A stretch of DNA of 6,520 nucleotides from contig SKZP01000685.1 of NCBI GenBank assembly GCA_007127275.1, forward strand, positions 1 through 6,520. The letters run 5' to 3'. The notes beneath the pieces were generated by a model, which was given only the letters and a program-made list of their open reading frames with translations, was not told the origin of the DNA and did not search any database. This DNA is from Planctomycetota bacterium (GTDB lineage: Bacteria; Planctomycetota; UBA8742; SKZP01). Both the position numbers and the translations under genes were made by a program. This document shows, piece after piece, positions 6,344 through 6,520 of the stretch. Numbering within the stretch: position 1 is the first letter of the stretch; each line of letters starts with the position of its first letter.

Positions 6344-6516
6344 AGGCGGAGGAAGGCGAGCAGCAAGCGTGGCCGTATTCACGTCGAGCCGCGCAGCCGA
6401 CGTCAATGCGTGAGACCCACGGGCCCCGGAGCACCTGCGCTCGGCTCAGCTTCGTTGTCGTCGGCTGCGCGGCTCGACGGGACTCGCCACGCCTGGCTGC
6501 TCACCTTCCTCCGCCT
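6344..6516. repeat. Inverted-repeat module C, long imperfect hairpin
   Basis: The left arm (6344-6402) and right arm (6459-6516) are near-complementary over about 58 bp. They include a perfect 21-bp inner segment (6382-6402 with 6459-6479) and a nearly perfect outer segment beginning AGGCGGAGGAAGG (6344-6356, complement at 6504-6516). A few small gaps and mismatches lie between. The 56-nt loop carries ACCCACGG (6415-6422), half of the REP-like core; its partner CCGTGGGT lies outside the hairpin at 6310-6317. The right side of the loop holds the copy of the 2082-2114 repeat. This may be a MITE-like element or a large repeat hairpin; it encodes no protein and no matching transposase is present. 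Confidence 0.7.
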
Positions 6517-6520
6517 TGCA

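Overview
The window is a high-GC bacterial chromosome segment with three real genes and a repeat-rich non-coding right end. A membrane-anchored eukaryotic-like Ser/Thr kinase, an RsmE variant with an ERG-type SAM loop, and a large two-domain GT2 protein together suggest a deltaproteobacterial-type lineage (Myxococcota, Desulfobacterota or Binatota-like). That placement is inference from gene style only; no rRNA or marker set is present.

Layout. (1) 27-1808, minus strand: a Ser/Thr protein kinase with six predicted membrane helices, a short coiled coil and a C-terminal PknB-type kinase domain with all catalytic residues. (2) 1809-2257: a 449-nt non-coding gap holding a 12-bp-arm palindrome close to the kinase start, a tandem GACGACAACGAA pair, and a sequence that recurs in inverted orientation at the far right end of the window. 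(3) 2258-3049, minus strand: rsmE, the 16S rRNA U1498 methyltransferase. (4) 3050-3181: a 132-nt divergent intergenic region with a weak plus-strand promoter candidate. (5) 3182-6028, plus strand: a 948-residue polypeptide made of a degenerate sulfotransferase-like domain, a linker with a coiled coil, a GT2 domain that has lost its key acidic residues, and a second GT2 domain that looks intact. (6) 6029-6520: no gene, but three consecutive inverted-repeat modules. The first two are built around a REP-like hairpin (CCCACGGG / CCCGTGGG, three copies); the third is a long imperfect hairpin of another sequence.

The genes do not form an obvious pathway. The kinase and rsmE share a strand but are too far apart to be a tight operon. 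rsmE and the glycosyltransferase are divergent. The glycosyltransferase most likely acts on a cell-surface polysaccharide or glycoprotein, but no polysaccharide locus is visible around it. The most unusual items are the fusion of two apparently dead catalytic domains to one live glycosyltransferase, and the dense nested palindromes beginning 8 nt after its stop codon.
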